From an uncultured Lachnospiraceae bacterium (GTDB taxonomy: Bacteria > Bacillota > Clostridia > Lachnospirales > Anaerotignaceae), in contig CALWSX010000077.1 in the NCBI GenBank assembly GCA_944384285.1, positions 1 through 31,068 of the forward strand: 31,068 nucleotides of DNA, in the 5' to 3' direction. Of this stretch, positions 30,499 through 31,068 are shown one piece after another. The notes under the pieces are model-generated. The model was not told the DNA's origin. It saw nothing but the letters and a program-made list of their open reading frames with translations, and made no database searches. The translations under genes were made by a program, and so were the position numbers. The number at the start of each line of letters is the position of its first letter. Positions within the stretch are counted from its first letter, which is position 1.

Positions 30499-31066
30499 TT
30501 AAATATTTTTTAATGCTTCATTTATATTTAAAAGAGAGTTTCTTCCGGCAGTTTTTAAAAGTACCCTTTTTATTTCAATAGGTGTTAAATATGGATTTTT
30601 TTGTAACATAATACAAACTGCTCCCGTAACCATAGGGGTTGCCATAGACGTACCGCTCATTTTTACATATCCTTTTGAAATAATTCTTTTATTTCGTCTT
30701 TGTGCCTCTTTTCTAAAACTTGGGGATATTAAAGATATTATTTCTATTCCTGGAGCAGTTAAGTCATAATTTTGTCTTCTGTTTATTATATTATCTTCAA
30801 AAATTCCAACAGATATAATCTTTTTTGAAATTTCAATAGCTCTTTTATTATAAAAACGGCTTGAAGATGAGGCGCAAACCACTGTTATTCCATTATCTAC
30901 TGCTGATTCCATCGCCTTTAAAAGAGGCATATTAACTGAATCATCAGTTGTACCTATAGACAAATTCATAACCCTTATATTTAACTTTTTAGCATTATTT
31001 ATAACCCATTGTATTCCTGATAAACTATGGATTGAGCTACCTTGCCCACTTTCATCAAGCACATTT
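30499..31066 (-). CDS. Subtilisin-family (S8) serine protease, C-terminal part
   Basis: The frame runs off the right edge of the window, so the N-terminus is missing. The visible ~188 residues are the second half of an S8 catalytic domain: 'VLDESGQGSS' at the edge, 'VMNLSIGTT' near 32, the oxyanion-type segment 'GITVVCASSSS' near 58 and 'YDLTAPGIEI' near 99. The serine nucleophile lies in 'MSGTSMATPMVTGA' near 133-146. The catalytic Asp and His must lie upstream, outside the window. The usual oxyanion Asn of 'AAGN' is replaced by serine in 'CASSSS', which is unusual. There is no C-terminal extension. Whether it is secreted cannot be judged from this part. Confidence 0.88.
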   Translation of the reverse strand, partial: NVLDESGQGSSIHSLSGIQWVINNAKKLNIRVMNLSIGTTDDSVNMPLLKAMESAVDNGITVVCASSSSRFYNKRAIEISKKIISVGIFEDNIINRRQNYDLTAPGIEIISLISPSFRKEAQRRNKRIISKGYVKMSGTSMATPMVTGAVCIMLQKNPYLTPIEIKRVLLKTAGRNSLLNINEALKNI

Positions 31067-31068
31067 AC

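Noticed and set aside
1..31068. CRISPR array, transposon, prophage or integrase
   Set aside because: No repeat-spacer pattern, transposase, integrase or phage structural gene was seen on either strand.

Overview
The window looks like chromosomal DNA from a spore-forming, low-GC Clostridia-type Firmicute. The reasons are strongly AT-rich DNA, strong purine-rich Shine-Dalgarno sites, some TTG starts, a yaaL-bofA pair (bofA is a sporulation gene), a thiamine salvage operon under a TPP riboswitch, and trxA/trxB and cell-wall operons of clostridial type. No phage, transposon, IS or CRISPR array was seen. The species cannot be named from this sequence alone.

Layout. (1) 1-5.4 kb holds mixed small units: the 3' end of an unrecognised gene, a QueT-type transporter, a membrane-anchored hypothetical protein, trxA-trxB, a ZIP metal transporter with a palindrome at its transcription start, and a SAM methyltransferase. 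(2) 5.4-20.1 kb is one minus-strand run of 14 genes with gaps of no more than about 40 bp. In transcription order it is murE, murF, mraY, murD, an ftsW-type gene, comM/yifB, mltG, trmR, trhP (U32), an alkD-like gene, a metallophosphoesterase, rseC-like, folC and a DUF1508 protein. It joins peptidoglycan precursor synthesis to wobble-uridine tRNA modification (trhP then trmR) and folate metabolism. (3) 20.4-22.7 kb is asnA-walJ-rlmH. (4) 23.1-26.1 kb is the TPP riboswitch followed by thiW-thiD-thiM-thiE. (5) 26.2-28.9 kb is yaaL-bofA facing a cluster of four paralogous small proteins of about 60 residues with conserved cysteines, with two overlapping unknown genes on the opposite strand in the middle. 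(6) 28.9-31.1 kb holds tRNA-Leu(CAG), a CobA/CobO-like P-loop protein, a tandem OB-fold SSB-like protein and the C-terminal part of a subtilisin-family protease.

Two observations stand out. First, murE, which is normally essential and heads the 14-gene run, has two in-frame stop codons (TAG at codon 127 and TGA at codon 322). It is otherwise a full-length 490-residue frame with every MurE motif intact and no frameshift. Second, the four small cysteine proteins share a C-x4-C-R-Y...C-[ST]-L-D...G-x-C-P-R-F signature. Each has its own near-consensus promoter with exactly 17-bp spacing, and two share a nearly identical leader containing a small inverted repeat. This looks like a locally expanded, strongly expressed family with weak similarity to DUF1540. 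Its function is unknown.
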